DNA from: an uncultured Monoglobus sp.
GTDB lineage: Bacteria; Bacillota; Clostridia; Monoglobales; Monoglobaceae
DNA: 64,000 nt
NCBI GenBank assembly: GCA_947630135.1
Contig: CANRGH010000002.1
Span: 62,001 to 126,000 of the forward strand
Direction of reading: 5' to 3'
The notes below the pieces were generated by a model, which saw nothing but the letters and a program-made list of their open reading frames with translations, had not been told where the DNA came from and searched no databases. A program made the translations under genes and the position numbers. Shown here piece after piece: positions 1-8,125 of this stretch. How positions within the stretch are numbered: the first letter of the stretch is position 1; every line of letters begins with the position of its first letter.

Positions 1-1
1 T

Positions 2-751
2 TCGACCGCGGCGGGCTTCACCTATTCGGGCGAGAGGTTCAAGAAATATTTTTCGGATTTTATAGAAAAATACGGCTTTTCCGATATGTATTCCGGCGGC
101 TTTTATCGGTTTGAAACTCCCGAGGAGCGCTGGGCCTATTGGTCGCGATATATCTTCATAAACCGCTATGCCGACGCGCCGAAGCCTGTCTATGATAAGC
201 TGTTTGAATTGGTGAAAGACAAGGATTATTTTGTGATCACAACAAATGTTGACCACTGTTTCCAAAAAACGGGATTTGATAAAAAGCGTCTGTTTTACAC
301 GCAGGGCGATTACGGGCTTTTCCAATGCTCCGTGCCGTGCTGTGAGGAGACTTTTGACAATGAGGAAATCATACGCGAAATGGTTGACGCTCAAAAAAAT
401 ATGCGCGTACCGTCCGGGCTGCTGCCCGTCTGTCCGCGCTGCGGCAGTCCGCTTGTGATGAATTTGCGCGCCGATGATAAATTCGTCGAGGACGAAGGCT
501 GGCGCGAAGCGGCGAAGCGATATGAAAATTTCCTGCAAACTCGGCGGCAGCGGCGGGTCTTATACCTTGAGCTCGGAGTCGGCTTCAATACTCCCGTCAT
601 CATTAAATACCCGTTTTGGCGCATGACGGCGCAAAACCCCAACGCGGTTTACGCATGCGTAAATTACGGAGAGGCCGCCTGCCCGACCGAAATTGAAAAA
701 CGGTCGGTTTGTATTAACGGCGATATCGGTGATGTGCTCGAGAAACTGTGA
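2..751 (+). CDS. SIR2-family NAD-dependent protein, class M (SirTM)-like, 5' truncated
   Basis: The reading frame is open to the left edge (STAAGFTYSGERF precedes the first internal Met at 86), so the N-terminus with the first NAD-binding glycines lies outside the window. Sirtuin landmarks present: ITTNVDH (NAD pocket), two Cys pairs for structural zinc (CSVPCC and CPRC), and a C-terminal LYLELGVGFNTP Rossmann strand. Where deacetylating sirtuins have the catalytic His (HG), this protein reads TQGD, with Gln at 302-304. That substitution is a hallmark, as I recall, of class M sirtuins, which ADP-ribosylate lipoylated GcvH-L with a partner macrodomain protein. Partner genes would lie upstream and cannot be seen. 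Family assignment is secure; the SirTM subclass is an inference from the His-to-Gln change. Confidence 0.8.
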   Translation, partial: STAAGFTYSGERFKKYFSDFIEKYGFSDMYSGGFYRFETPEERWAYWSRYIFINRYADAPKPVYDKLFELVKDKDYFVITTNVDHCFQKTGFDKKRLFYTQGDYGLFQCSVPCCEETFDNEEIIREMVDAQKNMRVPSGLLPVCPRCGSPLVMNLRADDKFVEDEGWREAAKRYENFLQTRRQRRVLYLELGVGFNTPVIIKYPFWRMTAQNPNAVYACVNYGEAACPTEIEKRSVCINGDIGDVLEKL

Positions 752-759
752 TGAGTTTC

Positions 760-780
760 ACAGCGCTACCGCCGCGCTGT
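760..780. terminator. Small hairpin between convergent genes
   Basis: ACAGCGC (760-766) pairs with GCGCTGT (774-780) across a 7-nt loop. It sits directly between the sirtuin stop and the stop of the convergent nitroreductase gene. The following T-tract is weak (TTCAGTTTTC), so termination is only plausible. Confidence 0.4.
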
Positions 781-781
781 T

Positions 782-1330
782 TCAGTTTTCGAGGACCTCG
801 TCAAGCGAGCGCTTGGGAACGTTGATCACGTCGTTTTCGTCCTCGTAATATTTAACGCTGCCGTCCTTCATTTCGACCACGCGGCTCTCCTGCGCGGGAT
901 AGCCCACGGCCAGCAGATACAGAACCTCGCGCTCGGTGCCGAGCATTTCCTTGATTGCCTTTTTGTCAATGGCGCCCAGCCAGCAGGTGGCAAGACCCAT
1001 TTCCTCGGCAAGCAGCATCATGGTGGTGACTGCCGCGCCCGCGTCGGGCTCAAAGCTGTTTTTAACGGCGGTGTCGCCGAGGATAGCTATATAGGTCAGG
1101 GGCCGTTCGTTCTCGGCGGGCTCCCACTCGGTGAGATAACCGGCCCATTTGGTGAGGGGATAAACCTCCGCGCCGTTTTCCATGATCGCGTATTTGATCG
1201 GCTGCATGTTCGCGCCGCTCGCGGCGTACCGGGCCGCGTCGATCAGCGTCTCGATATCCTTACGCGGAACGCGGGTTTGTTTGAATTTTCGGATACTTCT
1301 GCGGTTTTTGATCGCCTCGATAACTGTCAT
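782..1330 (-). CDS. Nitroreductase family protein (FMN-dependent)
   Basis: A 182-residue protein that starts with the family hallmark AIKNRRSIRKF, which contacts FMN phosphate, followed by AARYAASGANMQPIKYAIM and a GLATCWLGAIDKKAIKEML segment typical of small NAD(P)H nitroreductases. The likely role is flavin-dependent two-electron reduction of an unidentified substrate in the cytoplasm. AAGGAG lies directly against an upstream in-frame ATG (1337-1339) but at good distance from the ATG at 1328-1330, so the latter was chosen. It is the last gene of a minus-strand run behind the M24 peptidase (22 bp gap). Confidence 0.85.
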   Translation of the reverse strand: MTVIEAIKNRRSIRKFKQTRVPRKDIETLIDAARYAASGANMQPIKYAIMENGAEVYPLTKWAGYLTEWEPAENERPLTYIAILGDTAVKNSFEPDAGAAVTTMMLLAEEMGLATCWLGAIDKKAIKEMLGTEREVLYLLAVGYPAQESRVVEMKDGSVKYYEDENDVINVPKRSLDEVLEN

Positions 1331-1352
1331 AAATAACATCTCCTTGTATATT

Positions 1353-2417
1353 TTAAAGTATAATAAGCTCTTTTGTCAGGTTTGTCAGGTTCCGCGCGCC
1401 GTCCTCGGTGACGCACACCAAGTCTTCTATTCTGACGCCGCCTGTGCCGTAGATATATATCCCCGGCTCGCACGACACGACCATGCCGGGTTCAAGAATT
1501 ATCTCGCTCTTCGGCGACAGGTTCGGCAGCTCGTGAATGAGCAGGCCCACGCCGTGGCCCAGCGAATGGCCGAAATATTTGCCGTATCCGGCTTTTTCGA
1601 TAACCGACCTCGCCGCCGCGTCGGGCTCTTTCCCGGGGATCCCCGGGCGGATCGCCTCAAAGCCCGCGCGCTGCGCGTCCTTGACTATCTCATAGATTTT
1701 TTTAAGCTCCGGGTCGGGCTCGCCCACGGCCACGGTCCTTGTCATGTCGGAACAATAGCCCTTATACACGCAGCCGAAGTCCATAAGCACCAGATCGCCT
1801 TTTTTGACCTTATTGTCCCCGGGGACCCCGTGGGGCAGCGCGCACCTCGCGCCGCTTAAAACGATCGTGTCAAATGAGGTCTTTTGCGCGCCCCGCTTTT
1901 TCATAAAATACTCGAGCTCCGCCGCGATCTCCGACTCGGTGACGCCGGGCTTTATCATGCCGAGGACATGGTTGAACGCCTCGACTCCGATCTGCTCCGC
2001 CTCGGCGATGAGGCTCAGCTCGTCGGCGCGCTTGATCATTCTCAAGCGGTCAATTTTGTCCTTCGCGGGCACGAACTCAATGTTCGGCAGATGCTTTTTG
2101 AGCCGCTCAAGCTCCGCCACGGAAACGGCTTCGTCCTCATAGACCAAGGCTTCGATCCCCTCGCCGCGCGCGAGCTCGGGCAGCAGCTCCTTCAGCGGAA
2201 CGGCCGCGCTGAACTCCCTCACCTCGAACCCGTCGAAGGCCTCCTCGCCCGCGGCCGCCGTGTAGCGCGAGTCAACGATTATATAACCGCGCTTTTCGGA
2301 GATCAGAACATATCCCTCGCCGCCCGAAAATCCGCTTGCCATTCGCATGTTGTGGGGCGAGGTCAGCAATATACCGCGCCCGCTTTCAAGGCAAAGCTTT
2401 GATGCCAAATCCGTCAT
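1353..2417 (-). CDS. Xaa-Pro aminopeptidase-like M24 metallopeptidase
   Basis: 354 residues, the usual size for clostridial aminopeptidase P. A creatinase N-terminal domain (about 1-125) is followed by the pita-bread M24 domain. Metal-ligand motifs are visible: LMDFGC, YCSDMTRT, HSLGHGVG, and two glutamates near CEPGIY and GVRIEDL. It should release N-terminal residues that precede proline, in the cytoplasm, using two divalent metals. An AGAGGT ribosome site precedes the ATG at 2417. It is preceded on the same strand by the AP-endonuclease-like gene (15 bp) and followed by the nitroreductase, suggesting an operon. The N-terminal substrate preference cannot be read from sequence. Confidence 0.88.
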   Translation of the reverse strand: MTDLASKLCLESGRGILLTSPHNMRMASGFSGGEGYVLISEKRGYIIVDSRYTAAAGEEAFDGFEVREFSAAVPLKELLPELARGEGIEALVYEDEAVSVAELERLKKHLPNIEFVPAKDKIDRLRMIKRADELSLIAEAEQIGVEAFNHVLGMIKPGVTESEIAAELEYFMKKRGAQKTSFDTIVLSGARCALPHGVPGDNKVKKGDLVLMDFGCVYKGYCSDMTRTVAVGEPDPELKKIYEIVKDAQRAGFEAIRPGIPGKEPDAAARSVIEKAGYGKYFGHSLGHGVGLLIHELPNLSPKSEIILEPGMVVSCEPGIYIYGTGGVRIEDLVCVTEDGARNLTNLTKELIIL

Positions 2418-2432
2418 ATCAATACCTCTTTA

Positions 2433-3314
2433 TTATCTATTCAAAAAATTTCTGTACATTTCCTGCATTTGCGCGGCGTCCGACGTTTGCGTCCCCGCCG
2501 ACTCGCAGATGATCCTCGGCGTAAGCCCGCGCTCCGCGATAAGCTCGGCGATCGGCTCAAAATCGGGCTCAAACTCGGTCTCGGCCATGGTGTGGTGCTT
2601 TTTTTCGCCCGCGCGCGTGTACTCTATTCTTGAGTAGTGGGCGTGGAAATTCTTCGCCCGTTCCGCGCCCAGCTTGTTATGGATCTTGTCAAATATGCCG
2701 CCGATCGCTTCTTTGGTTTTATATCCGCCAAGCGACTGAGCGTTGATATGTCCGAAGTCAAGCGCGGGAAGCATCCGCTCGTCAATCAGACAGAGCTTGA
2801 TGACCTCGTCAACGTTCCCGAGCTGCTTGACCTTGCCCATGGTCTCGGGGCATATCCTTATATGGCCGTAACCCGCCTCGTCCGCCGCCTTAACGGCGCG
2901 CTTTAAGGTGTCCGAGGCGAGATCAAGCGCCTCGAGGCGGGTTATCTGTCCGCACGAGCCCGAGTGGACCACAATGCGGTCGGCGCCCATGCAGTCGGCG
3001 GCGCGCAGCGTCGCTAATATATATTCAATGCTCCTGTCGCGCTTTTCCTCCTCGGTGGAGGATAAGCTGATGTAATACGGCGCGTGTATCGAAAGGCGGA
3101 TGCCTTTTTCGGCCGCTAAGGCTCCGAAGTCGCGCGCCGAGTCGTCGGAGATCTTAACGCCCCTGCCGCACTGGTACTCAAAGGCCGAAAGGCCGTGCTC
3201 GGTCAGCCATTCGGGCACCTGAAAGACCGTTCGGTTCCCGGCCGCGTAAAAATCCTCGGAATTGCCCGCGGGGCCGAACAGGGCGAATTCCTCGTGCTTA
3301 AACTCAAGGCTCAT
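2433..3314 (-). CDS. TIM-barrel AP endonuclease IV-like protein
   Basis: A 293-residue member of the xylose-isomerase-like/endonuclease IV superfamily. Visible metal-ligand segments are RLSIHAPYYISL, IVVHSGS, ICPETMG, ALDFGHINAQ, NFHAHYS and a terminal RIICESAG, which correspond to the zinc-binding His/Glu/Asp set of endonuclease IV. The spacing supports a deoxyribonuclease IV-type nuclease, but sugar isomerases share the fold, so the substrate is not certain. Start: GGGAGTGAG precedes ATG at 3312-3314, while an upstream Met (3338) has no ribosome site and would overlap yqeG. Its start lies 4 bp beyond the yqeG stop, suggesting translational coupling. Confidence 0.72.
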   Translation of the reverse strand: MSLEFKHEEFALFGPAGNSEDFYAAGNRTVFQVPEWLTEHGLSAFEYQCGRGVKISDDSARDFGALAAEKGIRLSIHAPYYISLSSTEEEKRDRSIEYILATLRAADCMGADRIVVHSGSCGQITRLEALDLASDTLKRAVKAADEAGYGHIRICPETMGKVKQLGNVDEVIKLCLIDERMLPALDFGHINAQSLGGYKTKEAIGGIFDKIHNKLGAERAKNFHAHYSRIEYTRAGEKKHHTMAETEFEPDFEPIAELIAERGLTPRIICESAGTQTSDAAQMQEMYRNFLNR

Positions 3315-3318
3315 GATC

Positions 3319-3825
3319 TCACTCCCGTTTTTTCGCATCTTTTAAAATCAGCCGCTCAAAATTTCTTTTGAATTTCACAAAGCCGACTTCTTTTTCGGAT
3401 ATGGGCTCAACCAGAACGGTCAGCATTCCCATGCGGTTCCCGCCGTAAATATCGGTGAAAAGCTGGTCTCCTGCGAGCACTGTGCGCTCGGGGTTCACGC
3501 TCATGGCTTCGCATGCCAGACGCATATATTTTTTAAGCGGCTTGAGCGCCGCCGCGTAATACGGCTCGCCCAGCGACTCGGCGAATTTTTTGACCCGCGC
3601 CTTGTTGTTGTTTGAAACGATAAAGGTCTTTATCCCGGCGGCGTGGAGCCTGTCGAAAAATTCGCGCGTGTGATCGGGCGCCACAGGGTCGTCATAGGTG
3701 ACGAGGGTGTTGTCAATGTCGAAAATAACCGCCTCCGCGCCTCGCGACTTCAGCTCGCCGACGCTTATCTTATATATGTCGTCGATAAAAATATCCGGTA
3801 AAAAGCGATTTTTAAATCTGCCCAT
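3319..3825 (-). CDS. yqeG: YqeG family HAD IIIA-type phosphatase
   Basis: 168 residues. HAD motif I is VIFDIDNTLVTYDDP, motif II lies in FIVSNNN, and a lysine-containing AALKPLKKYM precedes the motif III region VLAGDQLFTDIYGGNRMGM. This matches YqeG, a widely conserved small HAD hydrolase of Bacillota with no settled substrate. GGAGG followed by 5 nt sets the ATG at 3823-3825; the frame is open further upstream but has no ribosome site there. It lies downstream of rpsU and is separated from it by a hairpin (3847-3877), and is tightly coupled to the AP-endonuclease-like gene. Confidence 0.85.
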   Translation of the reverse strand: MGRFKNRFLPDIFIDDIYKISVGELKSRGAEAVIFDIDNTLVTYDDPVAPDHTREFFDRLHAAGIKTFIVSNNNKARVKKFAESLGEPYYAAALKPLKKYMRLACEAMSVNPERTVLAGDQLFTDIYGGNRMGMLTVLVEPISEKEVGFVKFKRNFERLILKDAKKRE

Positions 3826-3843
3826 AATTTCCTCCGAAAACGA

Positions 3844-3880
3844 AAGGACCGCAAAACAAGTTAACGCTTGCCGCAGTCCC
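3844..3880 (-). terminator. Nested hairpin between rpsU and yqeG (terminator or attenuator)
   Basis: Read on the minus strand, GGACTGC pairs with GCGGTCC with one G-U pair. Inside it CAAG pairs with CTTG around CGTTAA. The sequence then runs into TTTCGTTTTC. The position, 70 nt after rpsU and just ahead of the yqeG ribosome site, fits a leaky terminator. Confidence 0.5.
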
Positions 3881-3949
3881 AATAATCTTATTTAATCAAC
3901 ATTCTAAATTTTTACTGTCTTGACGACAGGGAATGTTAACAGCAGAAAA

Positions 3950-4123
3950 CTAATATTTGCGCTTTCTTGCAGCCTCGGATTTCTTCTTGCGTCTAACGCT
4001 GGGCTTCTCGTAATGTTCTCTCTTTCTGACCTCAGACAGAACACCGGCCTTGGCGCATGAACGCTTGAAACGGCGAAGCGCGCTGTCCAGCGATTCATTT
4101 TCTTTAACTCTGATTTCTGCCAA
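3950..4123 (-). CDS. rpsU: 30S ribosomal protein S21
   Basis: A 57-residue basic protein, the normal length for S21: [18 protein letters not shown] at the start and a KRKY end. It binds the 30S platform near the anti-Shine-Dalgarno region. The start is TTG at 4121-4123: GGAGGGAAGAAAA precedes it, and the conserved N-terminus begins exactly there; the upstream ATG (4168) would add an unconserved segment. An own sigma-A promoter lies upstream at 4187-4215. Downstream on the same strand are yqeG and repair or peptidase genes. Confidence 0.95.
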   Translation of the reverse strand: MAEIRVKENESLDSALRRFKRSCAKAGVLSEVRKREHYEKPSVRRKKKSEAARKRKY

Positions 4124-4186
4124 TTTTCTTCCCTCCCTCCGAGTATTGTAAAAACACTTAGAAGTCAAAAAAACTCTACTCGAACA

Positions 4187-4215
4187 ATTATACTCGTTTG
4201 TTTTTGATCTGTCAA
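4187..4215 (-). promoter_or_regulatory. Sigma-A promoter of rpsU
   Basis: On the minus strand TTGACA (4210-4215) and TATAAT (4187-4192) are separated by exactly 17 bp. Both hexamers match the consensus perfectly. It lies 64 bp upstream of the rpsU TTG start. Confidence 0.85.
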
Positions 4216-4283
4216 GGCATTTTGCATAAAAATCTTACAGGATTTTTAACTTTTTTAATTTGGTTGCGGCAAAATATCCAAAA

Positions 4284-5243
4284 TCAGTACATCTTGCGCG
4301 GGTTGACCGGCTCAGTGTTTTTCTCGAAAACCTGCTTTTCCTCGACATTGGCGTCCTCCGAAAGGTGCCTGCGTATCTGCCTTTCGGCGTTAAAGCTGAC
4401 AATAAATCCGCACACCGAGTTGAGCAGGACCAGCATAGCGACCACATATATCGCGAGGAACGAAGTCATCGCCGTACCCGAAAGCACGAAAATTCCGACA
4501 TACCACATGCCCAGAGTCAGCGCCGCCAGAATTATGATGACCAAAATGCTGTAGGGCAGACTCGCGATCGCAAACAGCGCCGAGTTGCGCAGAAGCTGCG
4601 TGAACTTCAGGCGGTAGCGAACCATAAGCGGATACACAAACAAATGCGAGATCGTGTAAAACGCGAACAGGCAGTAAACCAGATATTTGGCGTAGCTTAT
4701 TATTCCGCTCCTTGAGGAATAGAAAAATATTCCGTAGAAGAACAGGAACATAAAAATTATGTCAATAACAAACACGGCAAGCGACTGCTTGAAGTTGTCC
4801 TTGAGCGCGTCCCAGAAGTCGCTCAGAATGAACGAGTGCTCCTCGCGCGAGTAGTTGCGCAGGACGTAGTGCATCGCCGCGTAGGCCGGGCCGCTTCCCC
4901 AGAACACGCTGAACAGGATCGTGACCACCGCCCTGACGCCCAGATCAATCGAGCGGTAGATGATGAGGAAGTCCGGATTTGTGAAGTCGGGTTCGCTGAG
5001 ACCCGCGATGCCCGCGATCTGGTTCGGGAACGAGCCCAGAACGGCGTTTGAGAACATGCCCGTGAGATAGAACAAGATCAGAAACGCGGGAATGTTGACA
5101 ACGCAGAACAGCAGGTTGACCTGAATGAGCTTCCAGAATTTTCTGATGAATATCTCAAAAAACAGGACCGCGCCCTCGCTGCCCTCGCCGCTCTCGTCGA
5201 CGCCCTTGCCGGGCTTGCTGTAATCTCTGTTAAATATACCCAT
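4284..5243 (-). CDS. YesL-like (DUF624) integral membrane protein
   Basis: 319 residues with about six hydrophobic helices: NLLFCVVNIPAFLILF, VVTILFSVFWGSGPAYAAM, FVIDIIFMFLFFYGIF, LVYCLFAFYTISHLFVYPL, SILVIIILAALTLGMWYV and IYVVAMLVLLNSVCGFIV. The N-terminal tail is short and charged. The layout and the GPAYAAMHYVLRN segment match the YesL/DUF624 family, often found near polysaccharide-use genes in Bacillota but of unknown activity. GGAGAG sets the ATG at 5241-5243. It has its own promoter, diverging from the phosphate operon. Confidence 0.7.
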   Translation of the reverse strand: MGIFNRDYSKPGKGVDESGEGSEGAVLFFEIFIRKFWKLIQVNLLFCVVNIPAFLILFYLTGMFSNAVLGSFPNQIAGIAGLSEPDFTNPDFLIIYRSIDLGVRAVVTILFSVFWGSGPAYAAMHYVLRNYSREEHSFILSDFWDALKDNFKQSLAVFVIDIIFMFLFFYGIFFYSSRSGIISYAKYLVYCLFAFYTISHLFVYPLMVRYRLKFTQLLRNSALFAIASLPYSILVIIILAALTLGMWYVGIFVLSGTAMTSFLAIYVVAMLVLLNSVCGFIVSFNAERQIRRHLSEDANVEEKQVFEKNTEPVNPRKMY

Positions 5244-5284
5244 AATATCTCTCCGTTTCAATAGAAAAATAACTATCGGAAAAT

Positions 5285-5313
5285 ATTATAGCACAACGAT
5301 TTTTAAAATGCAA
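5285..5313 (-). promoter_or_regulatory. Promoter of the YesL-like gene
   Basis: Minus-strand TTGCAT (5308-5313) and TATAAT (5285-5290), spacer 17 bp, 41 bp ahead of the start codon. Confidence 0.7.
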
Positions 5314-5335
5314 CACATTTTATTTGTCCCGTGAT

Positions 5336-5389
5336 TTTACAAAGATTTAACACGCCGCCGCTTTCGGATTTTACATTCGGAATGTAAAA
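5336..5389 (+). promoter_or_regulatory. Pho-box-like repeats and palindrome ahead of pstS
   Basis: TTTACA (5336-5341) and TTAACA (5347-5352) lie 11 bp apart, the PhoP-box spacing of Gram-positive bacteria. A third TTTACA (5370-5375) follows 23 bp later, on about the same helix face. It is the left arm of a perfect inverted repeat, TTTTACATT (5369-5377) and AATGTAAAA (5381-5389). The operon downstream encodes its own PhoP/PhoR pair, so autoregulation under phosphate limitation is likely. The assignment is by motif reading only. Confidence 0.6.
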
Positions 5390-5439
5390 TATTCTTGAAT
5401 TTGATAAATTCGCAAATCAGAACAAAGGAGAGAAGAATT

Positions 5440-6336
5440 ATGAAAATTTTAAAAAATCATCCGAAACTGACTGACGGGATCGCGGCGGCGTGCGCGCTGC
5501 TGGTTATCGGCTCGTCTTTGACGGGCTGCGGAGGAGGCGCGGAAAAGGCCGCCTCGGGAGGATCAATAACCGTCATTTCCCGCGAGGACGGCTCGGGCAC
5601 ACGAGGCGCGTTCACCGAGCTGTTTAAAATCGAGGAGGAGCAAAACGGCGAAAAGGTCGACATGACCACCGACGCGTCCGATGTGACAAACAGCACCTCG
5701 GTCATGATGACGAGCGTCGCGGGCAACGAGGACGCGATAGGCTACATATCAATGGGCTCGCTGAACTCAAGCGTCAAGGCGCTGCGCGTCGACGGGGCCG
5801 AGGCGAGCGCCGACAGCATAAAGTGCGGCGAATACAAGGTTTCGCGTCCGTTTAATATCGTGACCAAGGACGGCCTTTCGGAGACGGCTCAGGATTTTAT
5901 CGGCTTTATTTTAAGTGCCGAGGGTCAGGCGGTCGTTGAGGAGAACGGATATATTTCCGAGGGAAATTCCGGAGCCTATGCCGGAACAAAGCCCGCGGGC
6001 AAGATCGTTGTTTCGGGCTCGTCGTCGGTGACGCCGGTTATGGAAAAGCTCAAAGAGGCGTATCTTGAGATCAATCCGTCCGCCGAAATCGAGGTCCAGC
6101 AGAGCGACTCGACCACGGGCGTCAACAACGCCATTGACGGCGTGTGCGACATCGGCATGGCGAGCCGCGAGCTCAAGGACAGCGAGACTCAAAAGGGAGC
6201 CAAGGCAACGGTGATCGCCCTTGACGGAATAGCAGTCATAGTCAACAACCAAAACCCGGTCAGCGAAATAACCTCCGAGCAGGTGAAAGGCATATACACA
6301 GGCGAGATCACCGACTGGAGCGAGATCGGAGAATAG
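5440..6336 (+). CDS. pstS: Phosphate-binding lipoprotein PstS with swapped halves
   Basis: 298 residues with a lipoprotein signal ending LTGC (Cys30), so it is membrane-anchored outside the cell. It should deliver phosphate to PstCA. The phosphate-contacting motifs are in unusual order: the block that is C-terminal in classical PstS (SREDGSGTRGAF, AIGYISMGSL, SRPFNIVTKDGL, EGQAVVEENGYI) comes first at about 40-185, and the classical N-terminal block (VSGSSSVTPVMEKL, DIGMASRELK, ALDGIAVIVNNQNPV, IYTGEITDWSEIG) comes second at about 190-298. This is a circular permutation of the binding-protein fold. AAAGGAG supports the ATG at 5440. First gene of the operon, preceded by Pho-box-like repeats. 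Confidence 0.9.
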   Translation: MKILKNHPKLTDGIAAACALLVIGSSLTGCGGGAEKAASGGSITVISREDGSGTRGAFTELFKIEEEQNGEKVDMTTDASDVTNSTSVMMTSVAGNEDAIGYISMGSLNSSVKALRVDGAEASADSIKCGEYKVSRPFNIVTKDGLSETAQDFIGFILSAEGQAVVEENGYISEGNSGAYAGTKPAGKIVVSGSSSVTPVMEKLKEAYLEINPSAEIEVQQSDSTTGVNNAIDGVCDIGMASRELKDSETQKGAKATVIALDGIAVIVNNQNPVSEITSEQVKGIYTGEITDWSEIGE

Positions 6337-6355
6337 CCGGGGAGTGAAAACCGTT

Positions 6356-7216
6356 ATGACAAAAAATAAACTCAAGGAAAACATAATGCACGGGGTGTTC
6401 CTGTTCTGCGCCTGCGTGTCGATACTGGCAGTGGCGCTGATATGCGTGTTCCTGTTCGCGAACGGAATTCCCGCCATGAAGGAGATAGGACTGTTTGACT
6501 TCCTGCTCGGCAAAAGGTGGAAGCCCGGCAACGATATTTACGGCATTCTGCCAATGATATTGGGAAGCATATACGTCACAGCCGGAGCGGTGGTGATAGG
6601 CGTTCCGATAGGGATTTTGGCGGCGGTGTTTATGACCCGCTTCTGTCCCGATCGGCTCCGAAGGCTGCTGAAGCCTGCGGTCGATCTTTTGGCGGGCATT
6701 CCATCGGTGGTGTACGGCTTTTTCGGACTCATGGTGATCGTGCCGACGATAAGACGGATCTTCGGCGGCAGCGGCACAAGCATGCTGGCGGCGTCGATAG
6801 TATTGGGAATTATGATACTGCCTACGATCATCTCGGTCAGCGAATCGTCGCTCGGCGCGGTTCCCGAAAGCTATTACGAGGGTGCCCGCGCCCTCGGCGC
6901 AAGCCACGAACGCGCCGTGTTTCTGACGGTGCTGCCCGCAGCAAAGTCCGGAGTTCTGGCCGGAGTTATTTTGGGCATAGGCCGCGCCATAGGCGAGACT
7001 ATGGCGGTTATCATGGTGGCGGGCAATCAGGCAGCCATGCCGGGCGGACTTTTAAAGGGCGTCAGAACCATGACGGCGAATATAGTGCTTGAAATGGGCT
7101 ACGCGGCCGATCTTCACCGCGAGGCGCTGATCGCGACGGCGGTTGTGCTGTTTGTTTTCATCCTGATCATCAATCTCAGCTTTTCGATCTTAAAAAGGAG
7201 GTCTGAGAGCAAATGA
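6356..7216 (+). CDS. pstC: Phosphate ABC transporter permease PstC
   Basis: 286 residues, six predicted membrane helices and the inner-membrane permease loop EGARALGASHERAVFLTVLPAA that docks onto the ATPase. GIPSVVYGFFGLMVI and GRAIGETMAVIMVAG are typical of PstC. GGGGAG (6339-6344) lies 11 nt before ATG 6356; the in-frame GTG at 6344 overlaps the ribosome site and was rejected. It starts 20 bp after pstS and overlaps pstA by 4 bp (ATGA), so the two permease subunits are translationally coupled. Confidence 0.93.
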   Translation: MTKNKLKENIMHGVFLFCACVSILAVALICVFLFANGIPAMKEIGLFDFLLGKRWKPGNDIYGILPMILGSIYVTAGAVVIGVPIGILAAVFMTRFCPDRLRRLLKPAVDLLAGIPSVVYGFFGLMVIVPTIRRIFGGSGTSMLAASIVLGIMILPTIISVSESSLGAVPESYYEGARALGASHERAVFLTVLPAAKSGVLAGVILGIGRAIGETMAVIMVAGNQAAMPGGLLKGVRTMTANIVLEMGYAADLHREALIATAVVLFVFILIINLSFSILKRRSESK

Positions 7217-8106
7217 GCAATAAAGTCTTAAATAAAACAAGCTCGGTGCCAATCGCCTCTGCGCTTCGGCGCGGCGGCATACGCGGCGGAGCAAAAATTC
7301 AGTCGGCGCTGCTTCGGGCGCTTGTGTACCTCGCGGCGGGCCTCACCTTCGGAGCGTTGATATGCCTTATACTTTATATACTTATCAAAGGCATACCAAA
7401 CCTTTCGCTCGATCTGTTCAGCCCGACCTACAACACCGAAAACGTGTCGCTGTTCCCCGCGCTTGTCAACACGATAACGATGACGCTGCTGTCTCTGATT
7501 ATAGCGGTGCCGCTGGGCGTGTTCTCGGCAATATATCTGGTGGAATACGCGAAGCGCGGGAATAAGATCGTGGGTCTCGTCAGGATCACCACCGAGACGC
7601 TTCAGGGTATTCCCTCGATAGTGTACGGTCTGTTCGGCTTTCTGCTGTTTGTGACAACGTTTTCGTGGGGTTACTCACTGCTGGCGGGCGCGCTGACGCT
7701 GGTTATCATGATACTGCCGGTCATAATGCGCACAACGGAGGAGGCGCTCAAGTCGGTGCCCGATTCATACCGCGAGGGAAGCTTCGGCCTCGGCGCGGGG
7801 CGGCTGCGCACCGTGTTTAAAATAGTCCTGCCCTCGGCGGTGCCGGGAATACTTTCGGGCGTTGTGCTGTCTGTGGGCAGAATAGTCGGCGAGACCGCGG
7901 CGCTTATCTATACCGCGGGAACCGTGGCTCAGGTGCCGCCCAATCTTCTGGGTTCGGGACGAACCATGGCGGTCCACATGTACGCGCTCTGGAGCGAGGG
8001 ACTAAACACCGAGCAATCCTACGCCACGGCGGTCGTGCTGCTGCTTATCGTTGTGCTGCTGAACGCGGCGTCGGGTGCTTTGGCGAAGAAAATTACACTG
8101 AAATAA
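7213..8106 (+). CDS. pstA: Phosphate ABC transporter permease PstA
   Basis: 297 residues, six membrane helices after a basic N-terminal stretch with [47 protein letters not shown] and [16 protein letters not shown] are PstA signatures; the middle one is the coupling loop for PstB. The start codon overlaps the pstC stop (ATGA). With PstC it forms the transmembrane channel of the high-affinity phosphate importer. Confidence 0.93.
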   Translation: MSNKVLNKTSSVPIASALRRGGIRGGAKIQSALLRALVYLAAGLTFGALICLILYILIKGIPNLSLDLFSPTYNTENVSLFPALVNTITMTLLSLIIAVPLGVFSAIYLVEYAKRGNKIVGLVRITTETLQGIPSIVYGLFGFLLFVTTFSWGYSLLAGALTLVIMILPVIMRTTEEALKSVPDSYREGSFGLGAGRLRTVFKIVLPSAVPGILSGVVLSVGRIVGETAALIYTAGTVAQVPPNLLGSGRTMAVHMYALWSEGLNTEQSYATAVVLLLIVVLLNAASGALAKKITLK

Positions 8107-8125
8107 TTTAAAAGAGGAAAATATT

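Noticed and set aside
4222-4243. AT-only hairpin TAAAAATC/GATTTTTA downstream of the YesL-like gene
   Set aside because: The stem has almost no GC and would be too weak for a confident terminator call.
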